This document shows positions 42,574 through 52,984 of a DNA stretch of 64,000 bases, one piece after another (the stretch's first letter is position 1; each line of letters opens with the position of its first letter). The stretch covers positions 6,882,001 to 6,946,000 of the forward strand of contig NZ_JAJFZL010000001.1 in the NCBI RefSeq assembly GCF_020733635.1, written 5' to 3'. The translations under genes were made by a program, and so were the position numbers. The DNA is from Nocardia spumae. Its GTDB lineage: Bacteria > Actinomycetota > Actinomycetes > Mycobacteriales > Mycobacteriaceae. The notes below the pieces were generated by a model. The model saw nothing but the letters and a program-made list of their open reading frames with translations. It ran no database searches and was not told where the DNA came from.

Positions 42574-43571
42574 TCCCCCGTCGCCTCCTGCTCGCTGTCG
42601 CCGTCGTCGCGGTGGTCGCGACCGCATGTGGCAGTTCCGATTCCGACGACGCGGCGGTGCGCCCGGACGGTTCGGTGGATCTGTCGCAGGTCACCCTGCG
42701 TATCGGCGACCAGAAGGGCACCGGCCTGCAGGCATTGCTGGACGCTGCCGGTGAGCTGCGGTCGGCGCCGTACAAGATCGAGTGGTCGCAGTACACCTCC
42801 GGTCCGCCGATGCTGGAGGCGATCAACTCCGGCGCCGTCGATTTCGGCAGTGTCGGCAATTCACCGCCGGTCTTCGCCGCAGCCGCCGGTTCGGATATCA
42901 AGATCGTCTCCGCCTACCGGTCCGGTACCGCGGGCCAGGCGATCCTGGTGCCGAAGGATTCGCCACTGCGCGCACCGGCCGATCTGCGCGGTAGGAAGAT
43001 CGCGGTCACCAAGGGCAGTTCGGCCCACCACCACCTGCTGACCGTGCTCGACCGGAACGGGCTGTCGTTCAAGGATATTCAGCCGCAGTATCTGCAGCCC
43101 GCGGATGCGCTGGCGGCCCTGAGCTCCGGCAAGGTCGACGCCTGGGCCATTTGGGACCCTTACACCGCACTCGGGCAGATTCAGGAGAAAGCCCGGATCC
43201 TGGCGGACGGCAACGGATATATCAACGGGGACTCGTTCACCGTCGCGGGCACCAAGGCGCTGGCGAGCACCTCGCGCACCGCCGCCATCCGCGATGTGCT
43301 GGCCCGTCTCCAGCGCGCCCACGAATGGGCCGATCAGCACACCGATCAGTGGGCGCAGACCTTCGCCCGCATCAGCGGCATCCCGCTCGACGTGAGCACC
43401 CTCGCCGCGTCCCGGGATCCGTATCGAGATCACTCCCTGGATACCTCCGCGATCCAGGGTGAACAGCAGGTCGCCGACGCGTTCGCCGAGGCGGGACTGA
43501 TTCCGAAGAAGCTCACGATGACCGACTTCATCGACACCCGCTTCAACGACCTCTACCCGACGACTTCCTAG
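42570..43571 (+). CDS. ssuA: Aliphatic sulfonate-binding lipoprotein (SsuA-like)
   Basis: A 333-residue lipoprotein with lipobox VVATACGSS (Cys20). The SsuA-like periplasmic-binding fold shows LRIGDQKGTGLQALLDAAGE, DFGSVGNSPPVFAAAAGSDI, YRSGTAGQAILVPKDSPLRA and KVDAWAIWDPYTALGQIQEK. GSVGNSPP and WAIWDPYTA are conserved in sulfonate-binding proteins. Coupled by ATGA to the ATPase gene; the monooxygenase follows 11 bases later. Confidence 0.9.
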   Translation: MIPRRLLLAVAVVAVVATACGSSDSDDAAVRPDGSVDLSQVTLRIGDQKGTGLQALLDAAGELRSAPYKIEWSQYTSGPPMLEAINSGAVDFGSVGNSPPVFAAAAGSDIKIVSAYRSGTAGQAILVPKDSPLRAPADLRGRKIAVTKGSSAHHHLLTVLDRNGLSFKDIQPQYLQPADALAALSSGKVDAWAIWDPYTALGQIQEKARILADGNGYINGDSFTVAGTKALASTSRTAAIRDVLARLQRAHEWADQHTDQWAQTFARISGIPLDVSTLAASRDPYRDHSLDTSAIQGEQQVADAFAEAGLIPKKLTMTDFIDTRFNDLYPTTS

Positions 43572-43582
43572 GAGCCGCACCG

Positions 43583-44734
43583 ATGAGCTTGTCCTTCCAC
43601 TGGTTTCTGCCCACCTACGGCGATTCCCGCAATCTGGTCGCCGGCGGACACGGCACCTCGATGTCGGGTGACCGGCCGGCCTCGCTGCGCTATCTGAACC
43701 AGATCGCCGGCGCCGCCGAGGAGAACGGTTTCGAAGGCGTGCTGACGCCGACCGGGGCCTGGTGCGAGGACGCCTGGCTGACCACCGCCATGCTGGTCGA
43801 GACCACCGAGACACTCAAGTTCCTGGTCGCGTTCCGCCCCGGTGTGGTGAGCCCGACGCTGGCCGCGCAGATGGCCGGCACCTTCCAGCGGCATTCGCGC
43901 GGCCGGTTGCTGCTGAACGTGGTGACCGGCGGGGAACCGCACGAGCAGCAGGCCTACGGCGACTTCCTGGACAAGGAACAGCGCTACGAGCGCACCGGCG
44001 AGTTCCTGCACATCGTCCGGCAGCTGTGGGAGTCCGCGGATCCGGTCAGCTTCGAGGGCAAGCACCTGCAGGTGCGCAACGCGCAGTTGAACAATCGCCC
44101 CGACCCGCTGCCGCCGGTGTTCTTCGGCGGCTCGTCGGCCGCCGCCGGACCGGTCGCGGCCCGCTACGCCGACACCTATCTCACCTGGGGTGAGCCGCTG
44201 TTCGCGGTGAGCAAGAAGCTGGAGTGGATTCGCCGGCTGGCGGTGGATCACGGCCGGGTGCTCGACTACGGCCTGCGCATCCACGTCATCTCCCGCGACA
44301 CCTCCGAACAGGCGTGGGCCGAGGCCGACCGGCTGCTCCAGGCGGTCGATCCCGCGGATATCGAACGCGTGCAGGCGAATCTGGCGCAGAGCGAGTCGGA
44401 GGGACAGCGCCGGATGCTGGAACTGCACGGCGGCAGCACCGATCGACTCGAGATCGCACCGAATCTGTGGGCCGGGGTGGGCCTGGTCCGCGGCGGTGCG
44501 GGTACGGCTCTGGTCGGCTCGCACGAGGAGGTCGCCGAGCGGCTGATCGAATACTCCCGCCTCGGTATCACACACTTCATCCTGTCCGGTTATCCGCACG
44601 TCGAGGAGGCGTACTGGTTCGGCGAGGGAGTGCTGCCGATCCTGCGGCGTCGCGGCCTGTGGCAGCCGCCCGCTCATCGCGAGAACCGGGTCACCACAAC
44701 GCCGTTCGCGACCGCGGCGGCCGGCAGCAGCTGA
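43583..44734 (+). CDS. ssuD: FMNH2-dependent alkanesulfonate monooxygenase (SsuD-like)
   Basis: A 383-residue LLM-class protein with SsuD hallmarks: FHWFLPTYGDSRNLVAGGHG, LNQIAGAAEENGFEGVLTPT, FLVAFRPGVVSPTLAAQMAG, NVVTGGEPHEQQAYGDFLDK, VFFGGSSAAAGPVAARYADT YLTWGEP, and the flexible segment near RIHVISRDTSEQAWAEADRL. It cleaves alkanesulfonates to aldehyde and sulfite using FMNH2 and O2. No ssuE-type reductase is adjacent, so the flavin reductase at 28888-29412 or another one must supply FMNH2. Last gene of the ssu operon; it ends in a strong terminator. Confidence 0.93.
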   Translation: MSLSFHWFLPTYGDSRNLVAGGHGTSMSGDRPASLRYLNQIAGAAEENGFEGVLTPTGAWCEDAWLTTAMLVETTETLKFLVAFRPGVVSPTLAAQMAGTFQRHSRGRLLLNVVTGGEPHEQQAYGDFLDKEQRYERTGEFLHIVRQLWESADPVSFEGKHLQVRNAQLNNRPDPLPPVFFGGSSAAAGPVAARYADTYLTWGEPLFAVSKKLEWIRRLAVDHGRVLDYGLRIHVISRDTSEQAWAEADRLLQAVDPADIERVQANLAQSESEGQRRMLELHGGSTDRLEIAPNLWAGVGLVRGGAGTALVGSHEEVAERLIEYSRLGITHFILSGYPHVEEAYWFGEGVLPILRRRGLWQPPAHRENRVTTTPFATAAAGSS

Positions 44735-44778
44735 CCCGAATCGGCCCCGGCATAGACGCCGGGGCCGATTCGCGGGTC
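44733..44778. terminator. Bidirectional terminator overlapping both stop codons (ssuD / carotenoid oxygenase)
   Basis: GACCCGAATCGGCCCCGGC and GCCGGGGCCGATTCGCGGGTC form a stem of about 19 bp with one small bulge and a 6-base loop. The two convergent genes end inside it. Confidence 0.85.
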
Positions 44779-46102
44779 AGCGCGCGTCGGCGATCCAACT
44801 ACCGTGGAACCCCGCCGGGACCCGCCGCGGCAGCCGTACCGACGCGGTCCGGGACAGATCCGCGGCGTCGAGGACGAGCAGTTCGGACCCGCGCCCGCCG
44901 CGATCGGAGACGATCGTGAGCAGCCAGCCCTCGTCCTCACCGCGTGCGTCCGCGGCCGGCACGAAGACCGCCTCACCGGGAGCGAAGTCCGCGCCCAATT
45001 CGCATGCGGTCGAATTACCCTGTTCCACATCATATTTCACGATCGCGGTATCGGCCGCGGCGTACAGGAACCGGGAGGGCGATCCCGTGCGTTCGTCGTC
45101 GTGGGTCGGGAATTCGACGTCCCGATCATCGCGACGCGTTGCGCCGACCCGACCGGATTCGAGATCGAGCACCCACCGGTGCAGGTGTGCCGCGCCCGTC
45201 CCGGCGACGGTATCGGCACCGCCGCCACCGATCCCGGTCCAGATCGCGGCGAAATCCTCGGGCGCGTAGCGCACGGCGTCCAGCACGATCCGGCCCCGCG
45301 AGTCCTCGTAGGCGTTACCGACGTGGAAGACGTAACAGGGATCGATGTCGAACCACCGCACCGCACCGCCCGCGCGCGGCATGACGCCCAGGCGAGCGGG
45401 GTAGTCACCGTCCCATCGGAACGGCATGCGGCCCAGGAGCGCCGGATCGAATACCACCGGGAGATCGAGCCAGACGACATAACGCTCGGTGATGGCGAAA
45501 TCGTGCATCATGGTCGGCCCGCCGACCTCCACGACCCGGCTTTCGGCCAGCTCCCCCGCCGCCGTCAGGCGGTGATAGGTGAGATACGGCGGAGTGAAAC
45601 CGTAACCGAAGAACAACAATTCGCCGGTGCGCGGATCACGCTTCGGATGGGCGGTCATCGCGGTGGTGAGGCGGCCGCCGAAATCACAGCTGCCGACCGT
45701 CGCCAGTTCCGGGGTGAGTTCGTAGGGCAGGCCGCTCTCGACGAGTGCCAGAATCCGATCGGCGTGCGAGATCACGTGGGTATTGGCCGGGACTGCGCCG
45801 AGATCGACGATGCCGTCGGCGCCGACGAAGGGGGCGCCGACGGTGAATCGAGGCGTGCGCACCCACCGATTGCGGTACCACTCCGCACGGCCGTCGCGCA
45901 GCCGCACCCCGTGCACCATGCCGTCGCCGACGAACCAGTGCCCACTGGCCCGCCCCGGTGGCGGATTCGGCCCGTTGCGGAAGTAGCGGCCGGTCAGCTC
46001 GGGCGGCAACCGTCCGTCGATCGGCAGATCGTAGGCGTCGATCTCGTCCGGTACGGGCGCGAGCAGCCCGGTCAGCCACGGTGTCGTCACTGCGTCGGTC
46101 AT
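44777..46102 (-). CDS. Carotenoid cleavage oxygenase family protein
   Basis: A 441-residue iron-dependent dioxygenase of the RPE65/CCO family. Four likely iron-ligand histidines lie in TAMTAHPKRD, TMMHDFAITE, CYVFHVGNAYED and the C-terminal GFHGSWI. The N-terminal GRYFRNGPNPPPG and DGMVHGVRLRDGRAEW are family-typical. It would cleave a double bond of a carotenoid, apocarotenoid or stilbene-like substrate. AATGGAGGAGG precedes ATG 46102. Its start overlaps the stop of a small membrane protein gene, and a divergent PadR regulator probably controls both. Confidence 0.9.
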   Translation of the reverse strand: MTDAVTTPWLTGLLAPVPDEIDAYDLPIDGRLPPELTGRYFRNGPNPPPGRASGHWFVGDGMVHGVRLRDGRAEWYRNRWVRTPRFTVGAPFVGADGIVDLGAVPANTHVISHADRILALVESGLPYELTPELATVGSCDFGGRLTTAMTAHPKRDPRTGELLFFGYGFTPPYLTYHRLTAAGELAESRVVEVGGPTMMHDFAITERYVVWLDLPVVFDPALLGRMPFRWDGDYPARLGVMPRAGGAVRWFDIDPCYVFHVGNAYEDSRGRIVLDAVRYAPEDFAAIWTGIGGGGADTVAGTGAAHLHRWVLDLESGRVGATRRDDRDVEFPTHDDERTGSPSRFLYAAADTAIVKYDVEQGNSTACELGADFAPGEAVFVPAADARGEDEGWLLTIVSDRGGRGSELLVLDAADLSRTASVRLPRRVPAGFHGSWIADAR

Positions 46103-46686
46103 GCTGGTTCCTCCTCCATTGTCGATGCCGCGGCATCCGCTCGGCGCCGGGCGTATTCGGGATAGCGGGCGGTGAAGATCGCGGCGGCGGCGACGAGAGC
46201 GACCTTGCAGGCCACCAGGGCCACCACGGAGTGCGGACTCCGGTACCGCACCACCGCCAGCGACACCGCCTCGAGGGTGAAGCACAGGGCCCACACGAGG
46301 GTGATGATCACGTTGACCCGTTCGAAAGCCGTGGTGCGAGCGATCTCTTCGCTCACGGTGCGGCGCGCGATACCCCGCGTGAAGGGCCGCCGCAGCGCCA
46401 GGCTCAGCCACGCGGTCGCGCCCAGCCACGCCATGGCCAGCGCGGTTCCGTAGTCGAGTGCCGGGGAATCCGGCGCGAACACCGACCAGAGGGCGAACAA
46501 CGCCATGAAGCCGGTGGTGGACAGATCCAGGATCAGCTCGTCGAACCGGCGTCCGGCCCGGCGGTCCGCGGCGATCAGCACCAAGGCGGCGATCAGGCCA
46601 TCGACGGCGCCGACGCGATTGTCCACTCCACTGCCCACGGCGAGCACGATCCACGGCAGGAAGGTGCGGGCGTAGTACTTCGACAC
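46099..46686 (-). CDS. Multi-pass membrane protein, co-transcribed with carotenoid oxygenase
   Basis: A 195-residue protein with about five membrane helices (FLPWIVLAVGSGVDNRVGAV, VDGLIAALVLIAADRRAGRR, LSTTGFMALFALWSVFAPDS, NVIITLVWALCFTLEAVSLA, LVACKVALVAAAAIFTARYP). I chose GTG 46686 (AAGGCCGAGACC upstream). No family recognised. Its overlap with the carotenoid oxygenase gene suggests a joint role, perhaps handling a lipophilic substrate or product. PadR operators lie just upstream. Confidence 0.7.
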   Translation of the reverse strand: MSKYYARTFLPWIVLAVGSGVDNRVGAVDGLIAALVLIAADRRAGRRFDELILDLSTTGFMALFALWSVFAPDSPALDYGTALAMAWLGATAWLSLALRRPFTRGIARRTVSEEIARTTAFERVNVIITLVWALCFTLEAVSLAVVRYRSPHSVVALVACKVALVAAAAIFTARYPEYARRRADAAASTMEEEPA

Positions 46687-46722
46687 GGTCTCGGCCTTCC
46701 GTCGCCCCGATATGCCACTTCT

Positions 46723-46785
46723 GACATGTCGAAAGTAGAGGTTCCAATCACAACATGTCAATACTGAAATGTCAGAGTAGACATG
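46723..46785. promoter_or_regulatory. PadR-type operators in divergent promoter
   Basis: GACATGTC at 46723-46730, CATGTC at 46754-46759 and ATGTC-AGAGTA-GACAT at 46769-46784 are repeated ATGTC half-sites. The last is a palindrome of the ATGT/ACAT form bound by PadR proteins. All lie between the PadR gene (start 46799) and the membrane protein gene (start 46686). Confidence 0.65.
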
Positions 46786-46798
46786 TTAAGTTCGGAGT

Positions 46799-47311
46799 AT
46801 GAGCCTCCGATACGCAGCGCTGGGACTGCTCGCCGATCGCGGCCCGGCCAGCGGTTACGACCTGCTGAAGATCTTCGAGATCTCCCTCGGCAACGTCTGG
46901 CAGGCCACGCAGAGTCAGCTGTACGGCGAACTCGGCAAACTCACCGCCGACGGGCTGATCGAGGTTGCCGAAGAGGGTGCGCGCGGGCGCAAGGTGTACG
47001 CGATCACCGAGGCCGGCTGCGAGGAACTACGGCACTGGATGATCGAGGTCGATCCGCAACCCGCCCGGCGCGACGAGACGATGCTGCGGGTCTTCCTGCT
47101 CGGCACCATCGAGCCCGCGGAGCGGCGCGCCTACCTGCGAAAATGCGCAGAGGCGCTGGAGCGGCGACTGACCGAGGTGCACGAACTGGAAGCACGCATC
47201 GACTGGGACGACGACGATCTGTCCCAGTACGGCCACCTGGTGATGGATTACGGCAAGCAGTTCATCCGGATGCGCGGCGAGTGGTTCGCGGCGGCCGCGG
47301 ACAAGATCTGA
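46799..47311 (+). CDS. PadR family transcriptional regulator
   Basis: A 170-residue PadR regulator. The winged helix covers ~1-85 (LRYAALGLLADRGPASGYDL, VWQATQSQLYGELGKLTADG LIEV, KVYAITEAGCEELRHWM), and a C-terminal dimerisation helix region (VirR/Vir_act_alpha_C type, LRVFLLGTIEPAERRAYLRK) follows. It diverges from the membrane protein/carotenoid oxygenase pair across 112 bases with ATGTC repeats, so it most likely represses that pair and itself. The inducer is unknown, possibly phenolic or hydrophobic. Confidence 0.88.
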   Translation: MSLRYAALGLLADRGPASGYDLLKIFEISLGNVWQATQSQLYGELGKLTADGLIEVAEEGARGRKVYAITEAGCEELRHWMIEVDPQPARRDETMLRVFLLGTIEPAERRAYLRKCAEALERRLTEVHELEARIDWDDDDLSQYGHLVMDYGKQFIRMRGEWFAAAADKI

Positions 47312-47322
47312 TCCGGGCCGCT

Positions 47323-47910
47323 CTACTTCGCCTTGTCCGCCTTCGCGGCAGCCTTCATCTGCTTCTTGAAGGCCCGCACCTCCAGCAGCGATTCGCCATC
47401 GACGATATCGGCGGCCGAACGGCGTGAATTCTGTTCGGAGTACGCCCCCGCGGCCTTCTCCCAGCCCCTCGGGTGGATCCCGAGCTGCTTACCGAGCAGC
47501 GCCAGGAAGATGCGCGCCTTCTGATCGCCGTACCCGGGCAGCTCCTTGAGCCGGCGCAGCACCTCTGTGCCGTCGGGATCGTCCCTGGTCCAGATCGCGG
47601 AGGTGGTGCCGTCGTAATGTTCGACCACGTATCGGGCCAGATCCTGGGTGCGGCGCGCCATCGACCGGCCGTAGCGGTGAATCGCCGGCGGGGTCGCGCC
47701 CAGCTCCTCGAACTCCTCCGGATCGGCCTCGGCGATCTTGTGGATATCGAAACCGTTCATCCGGTCGGCGATCTTCTTCGGACCGCGGAAGGCGTGCTCG
47801 AGCGGGAACTGCTGATCGAGCAGCATCCCGGTCAGCAACGCGAAATCGTCTTCCGACAGCAGCTTGTCCGCCTCCGGCTCCTGCGCGAGGCACAGTTTGC
47901 GGCTCACCAT
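47323..47910 (-). CDS. HhH-GPD base excision DNA glycosylase-like protein
   Basis: A 195-residue protein with an HhH-GPD-like fold: DFALLTGMLLDQQFPLEHAF, a central helical region, and the helix-hairpin-helix LKELPGYGDQKARIFLALLG. It is shorter than typical Nth/MutY proteins and has no visible C-terminal Fe-S cysteines. The C-terminus is Lys-rich (KKQMKAAAKADKAK), which may help DNA contact. It may remove damaged bases or be a non-catalytic relative. It starts within 100 bases of the divergent methyltransferase. Confidence 0.8.
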   Translation of the reverse strand: MVSRKLCLAQEPEADKLLSEDDFALLTGMLLDQQFPLEHAFRGPKKIADRMNGFDIHKIAEADPEEFEELGATPPAIHRYGRSMARRTQDLARYVVEHYDGTTSAIWTRDDPDGTEVLRRLKELPGYGDQKARIFLALLGKQLGIHPRGWEKAAGAYSEQNSRRSAADIVDGESLLEVRAFKKQMKAAAKADKAK

Positions 47911-48012
47911 GCATTGATCATGTCAGACGTCCGGATATCCGCCTACCGACCCGGTGACAGGACTCACACGGCTACCCACCCGTAGCTTTTCTGCGCGCGT
48001 AGGGTCACTGCC

Positions 48013-48888
48013 ATGCCCGACACTTTGGCAACTCCCACGGTGGAAGATATGGCGCCCACACACAGCTCCTCGGCAGACAATTCCTCACCCTCGGGGTTGA
48101 GGCCGGACCGTTTCGATCGCGCGGGCCGCGACCAACTCATCGACGTCAACGATCTGCAGGCGGCACTGCCCGGGGTTCGCGACCTCCGCCGCTGGGCCCA
48201 CGAGGCCCTCGCCGTCGCACCCGGAGAGAGTGCGGTCGATATCGGTTCCGGTACCGGTTCGGAGGTCTTCACCTTCGCCGACGCGGCCGGACCGACCGGC
48301 GACGCGGTCGGCGTCGAACCGGATCCGAATCTGCTGGCGGCCTCCGAACGCCGGGCCGCCCAGCTCGATTCGTCGGCCCGATTCGTCACCGGCGACGCCT
48401 ACGGACTGCCGTTCGGCGCCGATACCTTCGATGCCGCGCTCTGCGAGCGCGTCTTCCAGCACCTGACCGCCCCGGCTCGGGCCGCCGGCGAAATCGCCCG
48501 GGTGCTGAAGCCCGGCGGCCGAGTGGTCGTGATGGACAGCGACTGGGGTACCGCCCTCGTCCACCCCGGAGACCGGCGCGTGGTGCACGAGGTGATCGAA
48601 ACCCTGATCTCCAACACCACCAATCCGTTCTCGGGCCGGCGGCTGCCCGGTCTGCTCACCCAGGCCGGACTGGTCATCGACGATATCGGCTCACATGCGC
48701 TGGTCCAGGACTCGACCGTCGGCGCCGGTGCGCTGGTGGCACGGATCTCGGCGATGGCGGTGGCCCGCGCGGCGATCACCGAGGCGCAGCGACAGCAACT
48801 GCTCGAGGAGCTCGAGGCCGGAGCACGCAGCGGCGACATCCACCTGTCGGTGACGATGTTCGCGGTGCTCGCACACAAGCCGCGGTAA
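48013..48888 (+). CDS. SAM-dependent class I methyltransferase
   Basis: A 291-residue protein. Motif I is AVDIGSGTGSEVFTFADAAG (~75-95), the acidic loop is AVGVEPDPNLL, motif post-I is ARFVTGDAYGLPFGADTFDA, and LKPGGRVVVMDSDWGTAL follows. This resembles the UbiE/COQ5 and Methyltransf_11 group acting on small molecules. N-terminal ~35 residues are likely flexible; MPDTLATP is the most upstream ATG. Substrate unknown, and the neighbours give no hint. It ends at a strong shared terminator. Confidence 0.85.
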   Translation: MPDTLATPTVEDMAPTHSSSADNSSPSGLRPDRFDRAGRDQLIDVNDLQAALPGVRDLRRWAHEALAVAPGESAVDIGSGTGSEVFTFADAAGPTGDAVGVEPDPNLLAASERRAAQLDSSARFVTGDAYGLPFGADTFDAALCERVFQHLTAPARAAGEIARVLKPGGRVVVMDSDWGTALVHPGDRRVVHEVIETLISNTTNPFSGRRLPGLLTQAGLVIDDIGSHALVQDSTVGAGALVARISAMAVARAAITEAQRQQLLEELEAGARSGDIHLSVTMFAVLAHKPR

Positions 48889-48898
48889 CACCCCCGGA

Positions 48899-48946
48899 AT
48901 ACCGAGCGGGGCGGGCCGAGTTCGAACTCGGCCCGCCCCGCGGTAT
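48899..48946. terminator. Bidirectional terminator between methyltransferase and aminotransferase
   Basis: A nearly perfect palindrome: GCGGGGCGGGCCGAGTT and AACTCGGCCCGCCCCGC around a CG centre, extended by ATACCG/CGGTAT. It separates convergent genes. Confidence 0.85.
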
Positions 48947-48955
48947 TTCCACAGC

Positions 48956-50482
<1,527 letters not shown>

Positions 50483-50636
50483 TCATATCCGCCGCGGGGA
50501 GGGAATCCGGGCGCGCCGCCGCAGGTGAGAGTTCCCCCCAACGGGCGCTCACCCCACGAGACGGCCGCTCTCGAAGTCGATACGATCACCTCCGACATTT
50601 TCGAGGGGGCTTCCGCGCCAGGACCGGAGGAATGAC

Positions 50637-51638
50637 GTGACAGGCAGTAACCCACCGCACGGTGGACCCGAGCAACCGGGGCAGGGTAATCCGCCCAACG
50701 AAACCGTGCACTGGTGGTCCACACCGGCGGCGCCCGAACAGCCGCTGACCGGCACCGACCCGACCGTCATGGGAGGGCAGGCCGGGGTTACCGGCACCGA
50801 TCCGACCGTCCTGGGGGCCGGATTCGACGCCTACCACAGCGGGACGCAACATCCCTACCCACAGCAGCAGCAGCCGTCGCACCCGGGCTACCCGCAGCAG
50901 CCGCCGCCACCGTCGCACCCGGGTTATCCACAGCAGCAGTTCCCGCCGCCGTACGGGCAGCAGCCGGGTTATCCCCAGCCGGGCAAGAAGAACAACAACA
51001 CACCGTGGATCGTCGGCGGCGTGGTCGGCCTGGTCGTGGTGATCGGCATCGTCATCGGCGTGATCGCGCTCACCGGGGGCGACGGGGGCAGCAAGGGCGG
51101 CTCCAGCACCAAGAAGGGCGTCGACGGCAGCTACTCGATGGCCAACGTCACCAATGCCTGCTCGCTGATCGACCCGACCGTCCTGCGCAGATGGGCGCCG
51201 GACCCCAAGGACTCCCCCGAGCACACCGAACGCGCGCCCGACTCCAGCTACGGCGGCGGCAACCTGTCCTGCCGGGCGCGCTACGACGGCGCCGGGAAGT
51301 ACGGGAGCAACGGCTCCGACATCGACTTCGAGGCCGACTTCCAGAGCAAGTACGGCGATCCGGAGTTCAACAGCTGGAAGAACTCCGACACCAAGACCAC
51401 CGGTAGCGGCCGGACCTCGGGCGATATCGCGGGTATCGGCAGCCAGGCGTACTACGCCGCCTACCAGCAGGACTACTCGAGCTTCGTCACGCTCGACTAC
51501 ACCTGCGCGGCCATCGACTCCAACGTCTCGGCCAAGGTCGAGCTCCGCATCCAGGGTGAGAAGTCCATCAACACCGACGACGTGGCCACCACATGTAAGG
51601 ACCAGCTGAAGAAAGCCCTGGCAGGCCTGCACAAATAG
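50637..51638 (+). CDS. Membrane-anchored protein with Pro/Gln-rich tail and DUF3558-like extracytoplasmic domain
   Basis: A 333-residue protein from GTG 50637 with GGAGGAATGAC upstream. Residues 1-~120 are a cytosolic Pro/Gln/Tyr-rich region with GYPQQ repeats. A membrane helix spans ~124-146 (VGGVVGLVVVIGIVIGVIAL), followed by a Gly/Ser/Lys linker and an outside domain (~165-333) with four cysteines (NACSLIDPTVLRRWAPDP, LSCRARYD, DYTCAAID, TTCKDQL) resembling DUF3558-type domains. The layout parallels the metallopeptidases at 1.4-5 kb, minus the peptidase. Function unknown; surface or cell-envelope role likely. Confidence 0.72.
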   Translation: MTGSNPPHGGPEQPGQGNPPNETVHWWSTPAAPEQPLTGTDPTVMGGQAGVTGTDPTVLGAGFDAYHSGTQHPYPQQQQPSHPGYPQQPPPPSHPGYPQQQFPPPYGQQPGYPQPGKKNNNTPWIVGGVVGLVVVIGIVIGVIALTGGDGGSKGGSSTKKGVDGSYSMANVTNACSLIDPTVLRRWAPDPKDSPEHTERAPDSSYGGGNLSCRARYDGAGKYGSNGSDIDFEADFQSKYGDPEFNSWKNSDTKTTGSGRTSGDIAGIGSQAYYAAYQQDYSSFVTLDYTCAAIDSNVSAKVELRIQGEKSINTDDVATTCKDQLKKALAGLHK

Positions 51639-51682
51639 GCCCATTTTTCGTTCCGGGGGATGCACCCGGTATATTGCTCTGC

Positions 51683-51770
51683 GGAGGATTCGCCTAGTGG
51701 CCTATGGCGCTCGCCTGGAACGCGGGTTGGGTTAACGCCCTCAGGGGTTCAAATCCCCTATCCTCCGCCA
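51683..51770 (+). tRNA. tRNA-Ser (anticodon GGA)
   Basis: The acceptor stem GGAGGAT pairs with ATCCTCC followed by G and an encoded CCA. The D-arm is GCCTAGTGGCCTATGGC. The anticodon stem CTCGC/GCGGG closes loop CTGGAAC with anticodon GGA at 51717-51719. A long variable arm (typical of serine tRNAs) precedes the T-arm GGGGTTCAAATCCCC. It reads UCC and UCU serine codons. Confidence 0.96.
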
Positions 51771-51771
51771 A

Positions 51772-51810
51772 GGGAAACGCCCGCTACCGATTCGGTAGCG
51801 GGCGTTTCCC
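51772..51810 (+). terminator. Hairpin terminator after tRNA-Ser
   Basis: GGGAAACGCCCGCTACCG and CGGTAGCGGGCGTTTCCC form a perfect 18-bp stem with a 3-base loop, directly after the tRNA. Confidence 0.88.
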
Positions 51811-51837
51811 GTTGCGTTCAGAGCCTAGGCCGGGCGA

Positions 51838-52068
51838 CTACTCGTTCGACAGACGGTGCGCGGTGAAATCGATCGGACCGGTGACCGCGTCCCCGTTGTC
51901 GAGGAACATGCCCGGCCCCATGACCACCGGACCGTTCGCACTGCCGCCCGGGGTTGCCGCGTCGGCGGCGAACTCCGCCCAGGTGGTGGGGCGTTCATCG
52001 GGGACCCGGGGATCACCTTCCCCATCGAAATCAGGATCGTCGGGACCGGCCGGATTCGCGTTGTTCAT
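51838..52068 (-). CDS. Hypothetical acidic protein (start uncertain)
   Basis: From ATG 52068 the frame gives 76 residues beginning MNNANPAGPDDPDFDGEGDP and ending FLDNGDAVTGPIDFTAHRLS plus NE. The coding-like codon pattern seems to continue upstream, so a GTG at 52251 could be the true start (137 residues, with an Arg/Ser/Pro-rich N-terminal part). No ribosome binding site is clear for either. No known domain. Confidence 0.45.
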   Translation of the reverse strand: MNNANPAGPDDPDFDGEGDPRVPDERPTTWAEFAADAATPGGSANGPVVMGPGMFLDNGDAVTGPIDFTAHRLSNE

Positions 52069-52411
52069 CCGCCAACGCTCCCACGATCGGCCGGTACGGG
52101 CCGTCCCCAGTCCCGGGAGTCCGGAGAGCCCCGCGTCGGCGCTGTCGATGGCCTTCCCTCGGCGTGCGCCGAGATTCGATGTATTCGGCGTGTCGCTCCG
52201 AGCGCGAGAAGTCCCTGTGGGGCAGCCCTTTTCGGAGGAATCGGCGGGCACGCCGAGACGCCCGGCGGCGAATCTCCTGCGCGAGACGGTCGCTCGCGAT
52301 ACACCGGCTCGAGCGCCCGCCGACGACGATGTCCCGGCTGGAACCGCTCCCGAGCGATACGTGCCGACTCTATGATCGATGAACCAGTACGCGGGGAGAG
52401 GTCGTAACGGT

Positions 52412-52945
52412 ATGGGGAGCGCAGAATTCGACAAGAAGGGCCGCCTCCGTCGGGTCGTGGTCACGGTCACGGGCGGGACCTCGGAGGAAGTTCAGGAAGC
52501 ATACGACCGGGCGTTCCGATCCACGATGAACGCAGCACGCCGGAAATCACCGTGGGTCTCCGGGTCGTTCTACCTGGCTGCCACGCTGATTCTGCTGATC
52601 GTGTTGCTGGCGATCGCTCGCCTCGCCCCCGTATGGACAGTCCCCGTGGTCATCGCCGGAGCGGTACTTCTGATGTCGGTGGTCGGCGCATTCCAGCTTC
52701 GCCAGGATGACGCCCTCAGCGAGTACGGCTTCCTCACCTTGATGATCGCCGCCCTGGGCAAAGTGCCGAAGCTGATACGGACCGGCAAACCAGACGGCGC
52801 CACGTCAGCTGACACGGTCCCCGAGGCCACCGAGCGCGATCAACCCGATCCCTCCGCAGCTGACCGATACATCGTTGCCGGGCGTCCCGGCCCCATCACC
52901 GAGGTGGCGAGCCCGCCCGGACGATGGTTCCGCTTCCGGCGTTGA
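52412..52945 (+). CDS. Hypothetical small membrane protein
   Basis: A 177-residue protein. The N-terminus is basic and soluble (DKKGRLRRVVVTVTGGTSEE). Two membrane helices are packed closely (GSFYLAATLILLIVLLAIARL and VWTVPVVIAGAVLLMSVVGA), and a charged C-terminal tail follows. ATG 52412 with GGGGAGAGG upstream is preferred; an ATG at 52379 has no site. No family recognised. It ends 39 bases before the convergent TfoX-like gene. Confidence 0.6.
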   Translation: MGSAEFDKKGRLRRVVVTVTGGTSEEVQEAYDRAFRSTMNAARRKSPWVSGSFYLAATLILLIVLLAIARLAPVWTVPVVIAGAVLLMSVVGAFQLRQDDALSEYGFLTLMIAALGKVPKLIRTGKPDGATSADTVPEATERDQPDPSAADRYIVAGRPGPITEVASPPGRWFRFRR

Positions 52946-52984
52946 GCCAGTCCAACGGACGAATGTCGTTGGGCGCCTTCGCAC

